NCBI GenBank assembly: GCA_001970955.1
Contig: MPUH01000445.1
Span: 1 to 53,937, forward strand
DNA from: Stentor coeruleus
Taxonomy: Eukaryota; Ciliophora; Heterotrichea; Heterotrichida; Stentoridae
Length of the DNA: 53,937 nt
Reading direction: 5' to 3'
The translations under genes and the position numbers were made by a program. This document shows positions 36,735 through 45,158 of this stretch, in pieces. Position 1 is the first letter of the stretch. Each line of letters opens with the position of its first letter. The notes below the pieces were generated by a model that was given only the letters and a program-made list of their open reading frames with translations, was not told the origin of the DNA and did not search any database.

Positions 36735-36972
36735 TATATTTTCTTTTATTCTCACACAATTTCTTATTAACTCATTATTTCAACCATAAAAAATAATTCT
36801 TCCATTTTTTTACAGAAGATAATCAGAATANAGAGTCTGAAATATTCCCATTAGTATTGGCCAGAGTAATAGATTAATATATTTTCTTTTATTCTTACAC
36901 AATTTCTTATTAACTCATTATTTCAACCATAAAAAATAATTCTTCCATTTTTTTACAGAAGATAATCAGAAT
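36689..36972. repeat. 141-bp duplication around N (assembly join)
   Basis: Bases 36689-36829 recur at 36832-36972 around the N at 36831, with one C/T difference. The second copy repeats the last codons of the synthetase-like gene and its 3' flank and is not a second gene. Confidence 0.9.
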
Positions 36973-37067
36973 TTTTTTTTTTTGACAGGCTTAAACTCTA
37001 AAAAAATGATTTCCCTTAAACTAAACCCAAAATTTCCACATATTTTATTGAATATTAAATATCGTAA
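36735..37067. other. convergent 3' flank
   Basis: The gap between two convergent genes is inflated by the 141-bp artefact; its true size is about 190 bp. It carries a 12-13-base T run at about 36972-36984. No gene. Confidence 0.6.
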
Positions 37068-38162
37068 TTATACGAACGAATCAGCATAAACAAAATTTTC
37101 CTGCATATCCACAAGATTTTGTCCCGAAGTCACACTTTTCACACAATGTAAATGTAGAATCACCTCTTTACTCTGGTCTTCAACAAAAACCCTAGCTGCA
37201 TCTTTACAATACCACGCTAAATCCTTAGGTATAATTTCAAAAGGTTCTCCACAAAGTAAGCAATTCAATTGATCAGGATTACAAAGAGCCCAAGCACAAA
37301 CATTTTCAATTTTTTCTTTAGGTAGATCATCAAGAAGTAACCCATTATGTAAACGTGGATCAATCCAATGTTCAGGTATAGGTAACCAGGGTTTCAGATT
37401 GATTTTTTTATTCATCATAGTAAAATGTAAGTCTAAATGCGTATCAAGTTCAGAGTCTAATGAAAATCTTAACCCACACATAAGACATTGTCTTGGAAGT
37501 TCTTCATATAATTCATATAAAAGTAAAGATTGTTGTCTATGTGGATCAGTTGTAGCCATTGTGATTTTTATTAATAATTTTTCATATTCAGCTTTACTTC
37601 TTTGGTTTTCTAAAAGTTTTGTGAATATTCCTTGTGATTGTTCTTCAGCTGATTCTTGCAATAAAATCTGTGGAGCGTATGAGTTTTGGTTTAGCCAATC
37701 AGTAAAATCTCTAAGGTCAAAAAGCCCTTGGGATTGATGAGAATGTATAGGAGAGGATATAATTGGTGGAGTTGGGGCCATTTTTTCCCTCATATCCTCA
37801 AGGGTATCTATAGGAAATCTGTTTTGAGATTCCCATACAATCAAAAGTTTTTCCATTTCGATTTTAGTCTCTTGATTTGCCATTTTGTGTGAATGCGTGA
37901 ACACATGAGTCACTTTTTTACTAAGCATATCTCTCATTACAGGGATATTAAAAGTCAAAGAGTCCACAACATAAAGGTAAAGCAATTTTCTAAATGGGTC
38001 AATTGTCAAGTACAATTTGGATTCAAGTTTTTCTATAAAAACCGGGGTCAAATGCTGATAATCCCTAGCTAAAGCAGTTATACAATCTATAATCCTTTTA
38101 TCATTCCTAACAAGTCTATCTAGTAATTGGCAATACTTCCATATCGGGTCTATTTGGGCCAT
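37068..38162 (-). CDS. PCF11: Pcf11-like cleavage/polyadenylation factor
   Basis: The 364 aa start with a CID domain (~1-130) that binds the RNA polymerase II C-terminal domain (TALARDYQHLTPVFIEKLE, KLLYLYVVDSLTFNI). A short linker and a helical region follow. Then comes a C2H2-like finger at ~225-247 (CLMCGLRFSLDSELDTHLDLHF) and a second Zn module at ~300-350 (CLLCGEPFEII, AWYCKDA, LHC). This domain order, including the paired fingers flanking the CLP1-binding region, is that of Pcf11, which couples 3' end cleavage to transcription termination in CF II. It is much shorter than animal Pcf11, as usual in protists. Head-to-head with the next gene, 100 bp apart. Confidence 0.88.
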   Translation of the reverse strand: MAQIDPIWKYCQLLDRLVRNDKRIIDCITALARDYQHLTPVFIEKLESKLYLTIDPFRKLLYLYVVDSLTFNIPVMRDMLSKKVTHVFTHSHKMANQETKIEMEKLLIVWESQNRFPIDTLEDMREKMAPTPPIISSPIHSHQSQGLFDLRDFTDWLNQNSYAPQILLQESAEEQSQGIFTKLLENQRSKAEYEKLLIKITMATTDPHRQQSLLLYELYEELPRQCLMCGLRFSLDSELDTHLDLHFTMMNKKINLKPWLPIPEHWIDPRLHNGLLLDDLPKEKIENVCAWALCNPDQLNCLLCGEPFEIIPKDLAWYCKDAARVFVEDQSKEVILHLHCVKSVTSGQNLVDMQENFVYADSFV

Positions 38163-38262
38163 TTTTTATATACTCAAGGTTTCTTGACTAGTTTTTATAT
38201 CCAAACTTTGTATATCCCATAAGTCAGATTTTTTATCTCTTATAACTAAAATTGTATTAAAA
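38163..38262. promoter_or_regulatory. bidirectional promoter, PCF11 / helical-repeat gene
   Basis: The 100 bp between divergent start codons must drive both genes. AT-rich, with poly-T on the PCF11 side (tttttatatac). No recognised factor site. Confidence 0.6.
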
Positions 38263-39411
38263 ATGAACCTATCCTCCTTAACAGTTGGTGAAATTAAAGC
38301 CTTGACATCGAAAAAATTCGAAGATCTGAAACCTTATAGCACAAGACCTTTTTCACAACTCAGCTCTAAAAATTTTCGAGCTTATCTAAGCTTTTGTACT
38401 TCTGTTAGTATAAAACTTTTGCAATATGACCTTGTTTCTGATACACTTGAAGTTCTTGTCAAAGCTTCTGAAGCTGATAAACTGCTATGTGAACTTGGGA
38501 CTTTATCTGATCAATATTGGCAAGGACGACTGCTTTTATATCATTGTTTAGCATTTCTGTATTATCGGGCAGGGCAGTTCAAAAAAAGTCTTAAAGTTCT
38601 TCATGATGGTCAAACAATAGTTGAAGCTATTGTGAACTCTAAACAATATCTCTGCCCAGATTTTAACCTAACAGGTAATTTATTGATATTCATGAATCTA
38701 TGGAAAGTGAGAAAAATAAAAGAAGCTAAAGAGTTTTTAGAAATATCCAAGAAAGTACTCAGACAAATATTTAATCTTGGAATCAAATCTAAACTATCAA
38801 CTTTAAGCAGAGCCAACCTTAACGGGATTATTACTTTATCATCATGTGGGATTTTATGTATTGAAAACAATCATGATAAAGCTATTGATTTATGTGAACA
38901 ATCATTAGATTATTTACTTGGAGATGAAGTTATGGTAAGACCATTATTACAAAGGTTTTTAAAAAAAGTTAGATCTTGTATAACTGTTGATCTTGAATGG
39001 GTTACATGTAAGGAATTTGATAGTATTGTATTGGTATCATGTTTTATTCCATATATAACATCAGGAACACCTTCTATAAAAATTGGTGAAAAAGTTGATA
39101 TGAGGGTTAGAAGCACTTCTAGGACTAGTTCACAAAGTTCTAGAAAAAGGAATAATTCGGTACCACATTCGAGGATTAAGATAAGAAATGATTTGAATAA
39201 GTCTTGGTGGAATAATACAACTTTGGTACAGGATAAGAAAAAAAATAGGCTAAGAAGGGCTAGTGAAACTATGGGATTTCAGAAACTTACTAAGGGAAAT
39301 CATTTTTTTAGCCCTGCGAGAAATGGACCGGCCAGGATATATAGTCCTAGTGTTGGGTCTTCAATAAGCACTCCGAGAATACGGAAAGGGGTGTTTTTAA
39401 AAGGTAGATGA
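38263..39411 (+). CDS. unknown helical-repeat (TPR-like) protein with basic tail
   Basis: I do not recognise this 382-aa protein. Residues ~45-215 look like antiparallel helix pairs of the TPR class (LLLYHCLAFLYYRAGQFKKS, GILCIENNHDKAIDLCEQSL), with the usual Gly/Ala/Tyr positions. Residues ~275-382 are basic and Ser-rich (RSTSRTSSQSSRKRNNSVP, RLRRASETMG), probably disordered and phosphorylated. The RRASE stretch is a good AGC-kinase site, and an NDR kinase is encoded 10 kb away, but a link is speculation. Helical-repeat proteins with such tails are common in ciliates. No intron found. Confidence 0.7.
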   Translation: MNLSSLTVGEIKALTSKKFEDLKPYSTRPFSQLSSKNFRAYLSFCTSVSIKLLQYDLVSDTLEVLVKASEADKLLCELGTLSDQYWQGRLLLYHCLAFLYYRAGQFKKSLKVLHDGQTIVEAIVNSKQYLCPDFNLTGNLLIFMNLWKVRKIKEAKEFLEISKKVLRQIFNLGIKSKLSTLSRANLNGIITLSSCGILCIENNHDKAIDLCEQSLDYLLGDEVMVRPLLQRFLKKVRSCITVDLEWVTCKEFDSIVLVSCFIPYITSGTPSIKIGEKVDMRVRSTSRTSSQSSRKRNNSVPHSRIKIRNDLNKSWWNNTTLVQDKKKNRLRRASETMGFQKLTKGNHFFSPARNGPARIYSPSVGSSISTPRIRKGVFLKGR

Positions 39412-39458
39412 TTTTATAAACATCTTTTGATATAGGGTTATATAATTTTTTAGAAATA

Positions 39459-39605
39459 ATGAATGAACTGCCAAGAAAAAGGAAAAAAAGCGTGGAAAGT
39501 GAAGTGAGGAAAGTGCCTCAGACTGTTGTGACTCCTGTGCACTTTTCGCTAAGACCTCCTCAGGTTGTTAGAAGAGAAGTTGATAGAGTGTATGAGAAAA
39601 AGTAG
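39459..39605 (+). CDS. short basic ORF, 48 aa
   Basis: The ATG at 39459 opens a 48-codon frame ending in TAG (starts MNELPRKRKKSVES and ends VDRVYEKK). It is 47 bp after the previous stop. The PRKRKK run resembles a nuclear localisation signal. Composition is protein-like, and the frame is intact in both assembly copies of its 3' end. It may be a real micro-protein or an unrecognised exon; I found no 15-nt intron that links it to a neighbour. Confidence 0.4.
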   Translation: MNELPRKRKKSVESEVRKVPQTVVTPVHFSLRPPQVVRREVDRVYEKK

Positions 39606-39846
39606 ATAGGATTTTTTGATTAATTTTTTTAGCTAATAGAATTTGAATGATCTTTAGAAAATCTATTAAATGTATTAAGAAAGAGATGATTGATNTTAGA
39701 AGAGAAGTTGATAGAGTGTATGAGAAAAAGTAGATAGGATTTTTTGATTAATTTTTTTAATAAGTTATATCTTGGATTTTTTTAGCTAATAGAATTTGAA
39801 TGATCTTTAGAAAATCTATTAAATGTATTAAGAAAGAGATGATTGA
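39568..39846. repeat. duplication around N with 25-bp indel (assembly join)
   Basis: Bases 39568-39693 recur at 39696-39846 around the N at 39695. The second copy has 25 extra bases ending in a T run just before agctaatag. The two versions look like alleles differing by a deletion between short T-rich repeats. Confidence 0.88.
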
Positions 39847-40206
39847 CTATTTTATCTATGAAAACATCTCGACAGATACAATAAGTGTGTAAAAATTCAA
39901 AACTATATGAAAATTATTTTCTATATCAAAACTTCACTCATGTCTATAAAAATATTTTACATTGTCTTATAACTCATTGATAAATTCTTATACACTTAAA
40001 TTCTAACCTAAATCCGCACAATATCCCATAAAAAAACAAAGATCATCAAATTCCATTACCATAAGTCTCCTCATCCCTCAATAATTTCGGTGTTCCAGCA
40101 TTATTCCCAAACCTTTATCTAAAATTTCAATATAAACACCTTTATCAATCCTAATCTTATCTAACCAAATACCATATTCTAAAACTTTGGTCAAAATAAT
40201 CAAGAA
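39606..40206. other. intergenic, promoter side of PSMA4
   Basis: Apart from the duplicated block, this holds AT-rich DNA. The last ~250 bases are C-rich on the plus strand, as before other genes here. No gene or RNA seen. Confidence 0.5.
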
Positions 40207-40971
40207 ATGGTAACTTTTACATAGTCACGGAGGTACGACTCTAAGACCACAACTTTCAACCCTCAAGGGCGTCTTATGCAAGTAGAATACGCAATGGAAG
40301 CCATCAACAATGCAGGTTCAACAGTTGGAGTCCTATGCAATGAAGGTATCGTCATCGGAGCTGAACGTAAACAAACATCCAAACTCTTAGAAAGGGCAAA
40401 ATACTCAGAAAAAATGTATCAAATCGATGCTCATATAGTCTGCGCAGCAGCTGGTCTTACAGCAGATGCAAATATTCTCATTAATTACGCTAGAAACATG
40501 TGCCAAAATTATCAATTTTCATATCATCAACAAATACCTGTAGAACAACTTGTAAGACAATTATGCAATGCTAAGCAAGGTTATACTCAACATGGAGGTT
40601 TAAGACCTTTTGGTGTATCATTTTTATATGCTGGTTGGGATCCTATTTATGGATCTCAGCTTTATTGTTCAGATCCAAGTGGTAATTATCTTGGTTGGAA
40701 AGCTATTGCCATAGGTGCAAATAATCAGTCAGCAAGTGGAATACTTAAACAAGATTATGATGAAAATTGTAGTTTAAGACAAGCTTTAGGATTAGTGGCT
40801 AAGGTTATATGCAAGTCTATGGATACAACAACCCCAACACCTGATAAAAGTAAGAAATAGTTAGTTGAGTTGATTACTGTGACAAAAGGTGACAAGGGGG
40901 TTAATTATAAAGCATTGAGTGATGATGAAGTTCAAGCTTTACTTACAGAATTCAATTTAGTTAATCAGTAG
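40207..40971 (+). CDS. PSMA4: 20S proteasome subunit alpha-4
   Basis: Exons 40207-40209, 40225-40849 and 40865-40971 code for 244 aa. Exon 1 contributes only the ATG: the first 15-nt intron (GTAACTTTTACATAG) follows the start codon directly. Splicing yields MSRRYDSKTTTFNPQGRL then MQVEYAMEAI, the textbook alpha-4 (PSMA4/Pre9) N-terminus. The second intron (GTAAGAAATAGTTAG) restores the C-terminus (IELITVTKGDKGVNYK...). Other family marks are IGAERKQTSKLLE, GLTADANILINYAR, CNAKQGYTQHGGLRPFGVSFLYAGWD, YCSDPSGNYLGWKAIAIG and LKQDY. It is a structural, non-catalytic outer-ring subunit of the 20S core. It ends in TAG, which argues against TAG being a sense codon here. Confidence 0.97.
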
Positions 40972-41050
40972 ACGTAGATTATTATAGGTTTTTTTTTTTT
41001 GAAAATAAGATGATGGCTATATGATAAATTGCAATAATTCTCCAGTATAA

Positions 41051-42241
41051 ATGATTTGGGTTCTGCTGTTTGTGAATGGGGTTTATGGTTATGAGATCTT
41101 ATATCCCCTTTCAGCCACGCAGTACGTAATATATTCATTAGTAGGTATGACTTTAGTGTGTTTTGGAGGTTTGATGTCTGGATTGACAGTAGGGCTTTTA
41201 TCAATAGATGAGCTTGACATGGAAATAAAGCTCACAAATGGGACTCCATTAGAAAAAAAGCAAGCCCGAAGAGTTCTTAACACAACAGAAAACCACCACC
41301 TCCTTCTTGTAACTCTTTTACTTGCTAATGCAGCTTGTATGGAAACTTTACCAATTATCCTCAATATGATGGTTAGTGAAATATTCGCAGTAGCTATCAG
41401 TGTGAGTTTTGTCTTAGTATTCGGTGAAGTACTTCCTCAAGCTTTATGTACTGGTCCTGATCAGTTAAAAATAGCATCAAATTTATGCCCAATGGTCCGA
41501 TTATTAATCATAGTCCTTTTTCCAATTAGTTACCCAATAGCCAAACTTTTAGACTACTTCTTTGGTCATCATCAAAAAGTTAAAAAACTACGCAATGAAG
41601 ACTTAAAAACCCTTATAACCCTTCATCACTCTTTTGCTAAAAAAAATGAAGAAAGAAGCTATTCAGGATTAGTCACAGGGCAAATCAATATTATACATGG
41701 AACTATTGACTTAAGACAAAAAACAGTTAAAGAATGTATGATTCCTTTAGAAAGAGTTTTTATTATAAGTAATGATACTGTTATGGATAGAAGAACTTTA
41801 AAAACCGCAGTTAAACAAGGGTATAGTAGAGTACCAGTTTTTGAAGGAAATGATAGGAATAAAATTTTAGGGGTTTTACTTATGAAAAGAATGGTACTTA
41901 TTGAAGAAAATGTTAAATTAAAAGATTGTGGGATTAGGCTGAGGGATACTATTTATGTATCACCAACTTTGCCTATGCTTGATTTGTTAGCAAAATTTCA
42001 GGCTGGAAGATCGCATTTGGCTGTGGTTAAGGAAGGAATGAAAATGGTTGGGATTATTACGTTAGAAGATTTGTTTGAGCAGATTATTAAAAGTGATATT
42101 CTTGATGAAGATGATTATGATAAGGATAGAGAGAAAAGTATGATGATGAAAGGAAATGTTAGAAAACAGAGAAGGCCGATAGGGCAAAAGAAAAAGTTCA
42201 GTGCTTTGCATCCTTTGTTGGAACTTGATGAAACTCATTAA
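41051..42241 (+). CDS. CNNM/MAM3-type DUF21-CBS membrane protein
   Basis: The 396 aa have a short hydrophobic leader (MIWVLLFVNGVYG), then a DUF21/CNNM transmembrane domain at ~25-190 with the GGLMSGLTVGLLSID and NHHLLLVTLLLANAACMETLPI signatures and the EVLPQALC segment. A CBS pair follows at ~205-345 (VKECMIPLERVF, GYSRVPVFEGND, SHLAVVKEG, MVGIITLEDLFEQI). The tail is charged. CNNM proteins are linked to Mg2+ efflux and Mg-ATP sensing by the CBS module. Yeast Mam3 and bacterial CorC are relatives. It lacks the extra cyclic-nucleotide-like C-terminal domain of animal CNNMs, as usual in protists. It starts 79 bp after PSMA4. Confidence 0.9.
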   Translation: MIWVLLFVNGVYGYEILYPLSATQYVIYSLVGMTLVCFGGLMSGLTVGLLSIDELDMEIKLTNGTPLEKKQARRVLNTTENHHLLLVTLLLANAACMETLPIILNMMVSEIFAVAISVSFVLVFGEVLPQALCTGPDQLKIASNLCPMVRLLIIVLFPISYPIAKLLDYFFGHHQKVKKLRNEDLKTLITLHHSFAKKNEERSYSGLVTGQINIIHGTIDLRQKTVKECMIPLERVFIISNDTVMDRRTLKTAVKQGYSRVPVFEGNDRNKILGVLLMKRMVLIEENVKLKDCGIRLRDTIYVSPTLPMLDLLAKFQAGRSHLAVVKEGMKMVGIITLEDLFEQIIKSDILDEDDYDKDREKSMMMKGNVRKQRRPIGQKKKFSALHPLLELDETH

Positions 42242-42629
42242 GCACTTTTATTTCTTTAATTTTATTAACAAATTTTTGAAGTATTTTAATTGTATGAAGA
42301 TTATGTGGTTTTATTATGAAAAATACTTTTTAAGATTGTGAGTAGGTATTTTGTTGTATGAAGATTATGTGGTTTTATTATGAAAAATACTTTTTAAGAT
42401 TGTGAGTAGGTATTTTGTTTAGTTAATTGGAGATTTTTATATAGTAACATATGAATATCATACTAATATCATCATTGAATTTTTGAATTAAAACATAATC
42501 CAACCTATATCACAAACTTCCTTCATACAATATTAATAACAATAACTTATATTCAATCCACCTAAAAAACCATATAAAAATCATACAAAAAATCCATTCA
42601 CTACTATAAAAATCTAATCAAAAATTTAA
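42242..42629. other. convergent 3' flank with tandem duplication
   Basis: This lies between the CNNM stop (+) and the C2-gene stop (-). It contains the exact 64-bp tandem duplication described separately. The rest is AT-rich, G-rich near CNNM and C-rich near the C2 gene on the plus strand. No gene. Confidence 0.6.
42291..42418. repeat. exact 64-bp tandem duplication, no N
   Basis: Bases 42291-42354 are repeated exactly and immediately at 42355-42418 (starting tgtatgaagattatg). Unlike the other duplications there is no N, so this could be a true recent tandem duplication or a merged assembly join. Confidence 0.9.
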
Positions 42630-43367
42630 TTAACTGGAATTATGACTTGCATCATGTATTCTCTGAATAACTCTTTGAATTTCTTGTATTTTTTCTCCAC
42701 AATTATCAATAATACTCTGCAAAAGTTTCTTTTCATCATAAATATACTGGACCCTTACTCTAATCGCTGGGTTATTTTTATATTCTGTTTCAATACTAAA
42801 CCATCCTTCCTTAACCATCTGATCTGAAATTTCGCTTATTTTAATTTCATAAACTCCTATTAAATCATCAGAGCCATAATTTTTCCTTGACATAACCCTA
42901 AATACAATTTTAGCATATGGAATTGTTTGCTTAAACTGTATAAACTTAAACCAATAAGGCCTATAAGTATTAGAATCAAAAGTTTCAAGTTTCGGGCCAT
43001 TTGGTTCTAAAGATACAACAACATAAGGTTTTCCTTGAGCCCAACAAAGTCCAGACTCAATTAAATTAACCCCTTTTTGTACTTCGATATTTAATTCTGG
43101 GACAACAGCAACACCATGACTTGTTGATTCAAGTTTCGATATGAATTCCTGTTTCTTTTTTTTGAATAGCTTAGCTTTGCTTTCAAGTATATGTAAGTTT
43201 TTTTCTGCTAGTAACTGATCTTTTGTTATAGTATGCATTGGAGCATATCGGAAATGCATATCGTTTTTTGAATTGATTTCTATTATATGTTGCTCGATTT
43301 CCTGGCTGGATGGTCTTGATGCACATTCGCCCATATTTTCAAGTAACTTTATTAATAGTTTTTTCAT
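42630..43367 (-). CDS. C2-domain protein, possibly N-myristoylated
   Basis: The 245 aa contain one C2-like beta-sandwich at ~95-215 (IEVQKGVNLIESG, GKPYVVVSLEPNG, PYWFKF, KIVFRVMSRKNYGSDDLIGVYEIKISEI, GWFSIE). It is flanked by a helical N-terminal segment and a C-terminal helix. Few Asp residues sit at the usual Ca-binding loops, so Ca-independent lipid or protein binding is more likely. The annotated start gives MKKLLIKLLEN; the next Met (43334) would give MGECASRPSS, an ideal myristoylation/palmitoylation start. I consider that the likelier N-terminus, giving 234 aa. Head-to-head with the charged-protein gene, 144 bp apart. Exact family unknown. Confidence 0.7.
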   Translation of the reverse strand: MKKLLIKLLENMGECASRPSSQEIEQHIIEINSKNDMHFRYAPMHTITKDQLLAEKNLHILESKAKLFKKKKQEFISKLESTSHGVAVVPELNIEVQKGVNLIESGLCWAQGKPYVVVSLEPNGPKLETFDSNTYRPYWFKFIQFKQTIPYAKIVFRVMSRKNYGSDDLIGVYEIKISEISDQMVKEGWFSIETEYKNNPAIRVRVQYIYDEKKLLQSIIDNCGEKIQEIQRVIQRIHDASHNSS

Positions 43368-43511
43368 AATTAGTTATCTTCTAAAAAAAAATACTGTCTT
43401 TTTGTAATAAACTAGATTATTTAGCTATGAATTTTAATGATTATTTTTTTTTTAGGACTTTTTTGCCTGTTGATGTTGTAAAATGAGGAAAAATTTTATA
43501 TAAAAGATAAA
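43368..43511. promoter_or_regulatory. bidirectional promoter, C2 gene / charged-protein gene
   Basis: These 144 bp between divergent ATGs carry 9-10-base T and A runs (near 43383 and 43444) typical of nucleosome-poor promoters. The plus-strand ATG has the local aaaATG context. Confidence 0.55.
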
Positions 43512-45101
43512 ATGGATTCAAAAAATGATATTGAGGAACGTATTGGAAAAAATGATACCATTGAGAAGAATGTGGAAAAAATTGATAAGAAAAATACTAT
43601 GAAACAGATGGATAAAAGGGATAGGAATAATGAGAATAGGAAAAGTTTGGATAAAGGAAATGAGGAAGTAAATAAACAAGGTCCTAAGAATAATGAGGAA
43701 TATATGAAGAAAGATAGTGAAGATGATAAAATTTATAAAAAGAAAGAGACTAAAATTCAGGCAAGGGAGGATAAAAGGGGTGAAACTGAATTTGAAAAAT
43801 CTGATGATAGAGAAGAAGTAGGTGGTAATGTGGTAATTGGGAAGAATAAAGAGAATAGTAAGATTGAAATAAAAGTTCATGAGAAAGAACAGGGCAATCA
43901 AGGAGATGGAAAAGTAAAAAAAGATAAGGAAGATAAGAAGGAAATGCATGCAGATGATGAAAAGGCTAATGAACGTGATAAGAATAATGTGCTTGCAAAA
44001 AAAGTGACTCTAAAAAAAGAGAATAAAGAAGAAAATGAAAGTGAGAATCCTGTGGTGGGAATTATAACTAAGAAAAAAACTTTGAAAGAAAATATTCCTC
44101 AAGACTCATTCGAAGACACTACTAATAGAAAACCCAAATCAAATGCACTTAACCCAATTGAAGAAATCGATGATGATCTTAAGCGTAAAAACAACACTAA
44201 AAAGCAGACCGACAAAAATTCAAGCAAGCCACATTCCAGAGATAGCAGCCTCTCACAATCAAGAGAACCTTCATCCCCAGAAAACCTAGAAAGCGACCCA
44301 ATCCCTACCGAAAATCCGATAAAACCAAAAAAGCCCAAAAAAAATCCTGAACAAAACAAAGACACCCTTCAAGATTCAAAACCTAAAGCCCACGATTCAA
44401 ACTCAAGCATCCACTCAAACCTTTCATCCGAAAAAATTCCTGAAGATCCTTCAGAAAAAAACACTGACCTAATTTCTAATCTTATCAACAACAAAATCAT
44501 GCACCTTTCAGACGAACAAGAAAAACCCCAATCTCTTTCTGAAACCCCAAATATAAACCCTGAGTCAAAACCATATAAAAAACCTAAAAAAAATAAAAAC
44601 TTAGCATATCCATCCGAAAACAGCGAAAAACTCGAACAAAATGAAAGCAAAATGCTTCAAGCAAAACTTCATGAATACGAAGAAATAATCAAAAAACAAA
44701 ACGAAGAAATCCAAACCTTAAAATCCCAACTAATTCAACAAAACAATAAATCTAAACCTATCTCATCTTCAAGTCAACCAAACTTCCTCAATAAAAAACC
44801 TGAAATTGGGTTATTTAAAAACCAGCACATAAACCCTATAAAAGATGATATGGACTTTTGGAAAATCCTCGATGAACCTATAGACCAAAACGACCCTAAA
44901 AAGCTAGAAGATATCTCAGCTCTTAAAGATCTTTGGATTTTTAATGCAGATTCTGGATCAGGACTATTTAGTAACACCCCAATAAAAAAACCACAAGGTA
45001 TAAAACCGAATGCACTTACAAGAACTGAGCCAAGCAAAAAAAACATATCAAAAAGTCATATTTTGCCTAAAATCTCATCAATAAAAGTATTTAAAAAGTG
45101 A
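43512..45101 (+). CDS. highly charged, mostly disordered coiled-coil protein
   Basis: The 529 aa are not assignable to a family. Residues 1-190 are almost only Lys, Glu, Asp, Asn and Gly (MDSKNDIEERIGKNDTIEK and on). Residues ~195-370 are Pro/Ser/Asn/Lys-rich. A clear coiled coil lies at ~378-415 (MLQAKLHEYEEIIKKQNEEI). Residues ~440-490 have a more conserved look (MDFWKILDEPID, LKDLWIFNADSGSGLF), possibly a short binding motif. The DNA switches sharply from G-rich/C-poor to C-rich/G-poor near 44095, inside the frame. The long opposite-strand frames here are shadows. A structural, cytoskeletal or scaffold role is a guess. Confidence 0.7.
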   Translation: MDSKNDIEERIGKNDTIEKNVEKIDKKNTMKQMDKRDRNNENRKSLDKGNEEVNKQGPKNNEEYMKKDSEDDKIYKKKETKIQAREDKRGETEFEKSDDREEVGGNVVIGKNKENSKIEIKVHEKEQGNQGDGKVKKDKEDKKEMHADDEKANERDKNNVLAKKVTLKKENKEENESENPVVGIITKKKTLKENIPQDSFEDTTNRKPKSNALNPIEEIDDDLKRKNNTKKQTDKNSSKPHSRDSSLSQSREPSSPENLESDPIPTENPIKPKKPKKNPEQNKDTLQDSKPKAHDSNSSIHSNLSSEKIPEDPSEKNTDLISNLINNKIMHLSDEQEKPQSLSETPNINPESKPYKKPKKNKNLAYPSENSEKLEQNESKMLQAKLHEYEEIIKKQNEEIQTLKSQLIQQNNKSKPISSSSQPNFLNKKPEIGLFKNQHINPIKDDMDFWKILDEPIDQNDPKKLEDISALKDLWIFNADSGSGLFSNTPIKKPQGIKPNALTRTEPSKKNISKSHILPKISSIKVFKK

Positions 45102-45158
45102 TTAACCCATATAAATTTTTAATAAATGTCTTTAGAAATTCTGATAAAATGTAAGTTA

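Noticed and set aside
36832..36972. Second apparent C-terminus of the synthetase-like gene
   Set aside because: It is the duplicated assembly copy around the N at 36831, not a gene fragment.
43518..45046. Several minus-strand frames rich in Phe, Leu, Ser over the charged-protein gene
   Set aside because: They are shadows of biased plus-strand codons (AAA, GAA, TCA, CCA) with no start context or domain.
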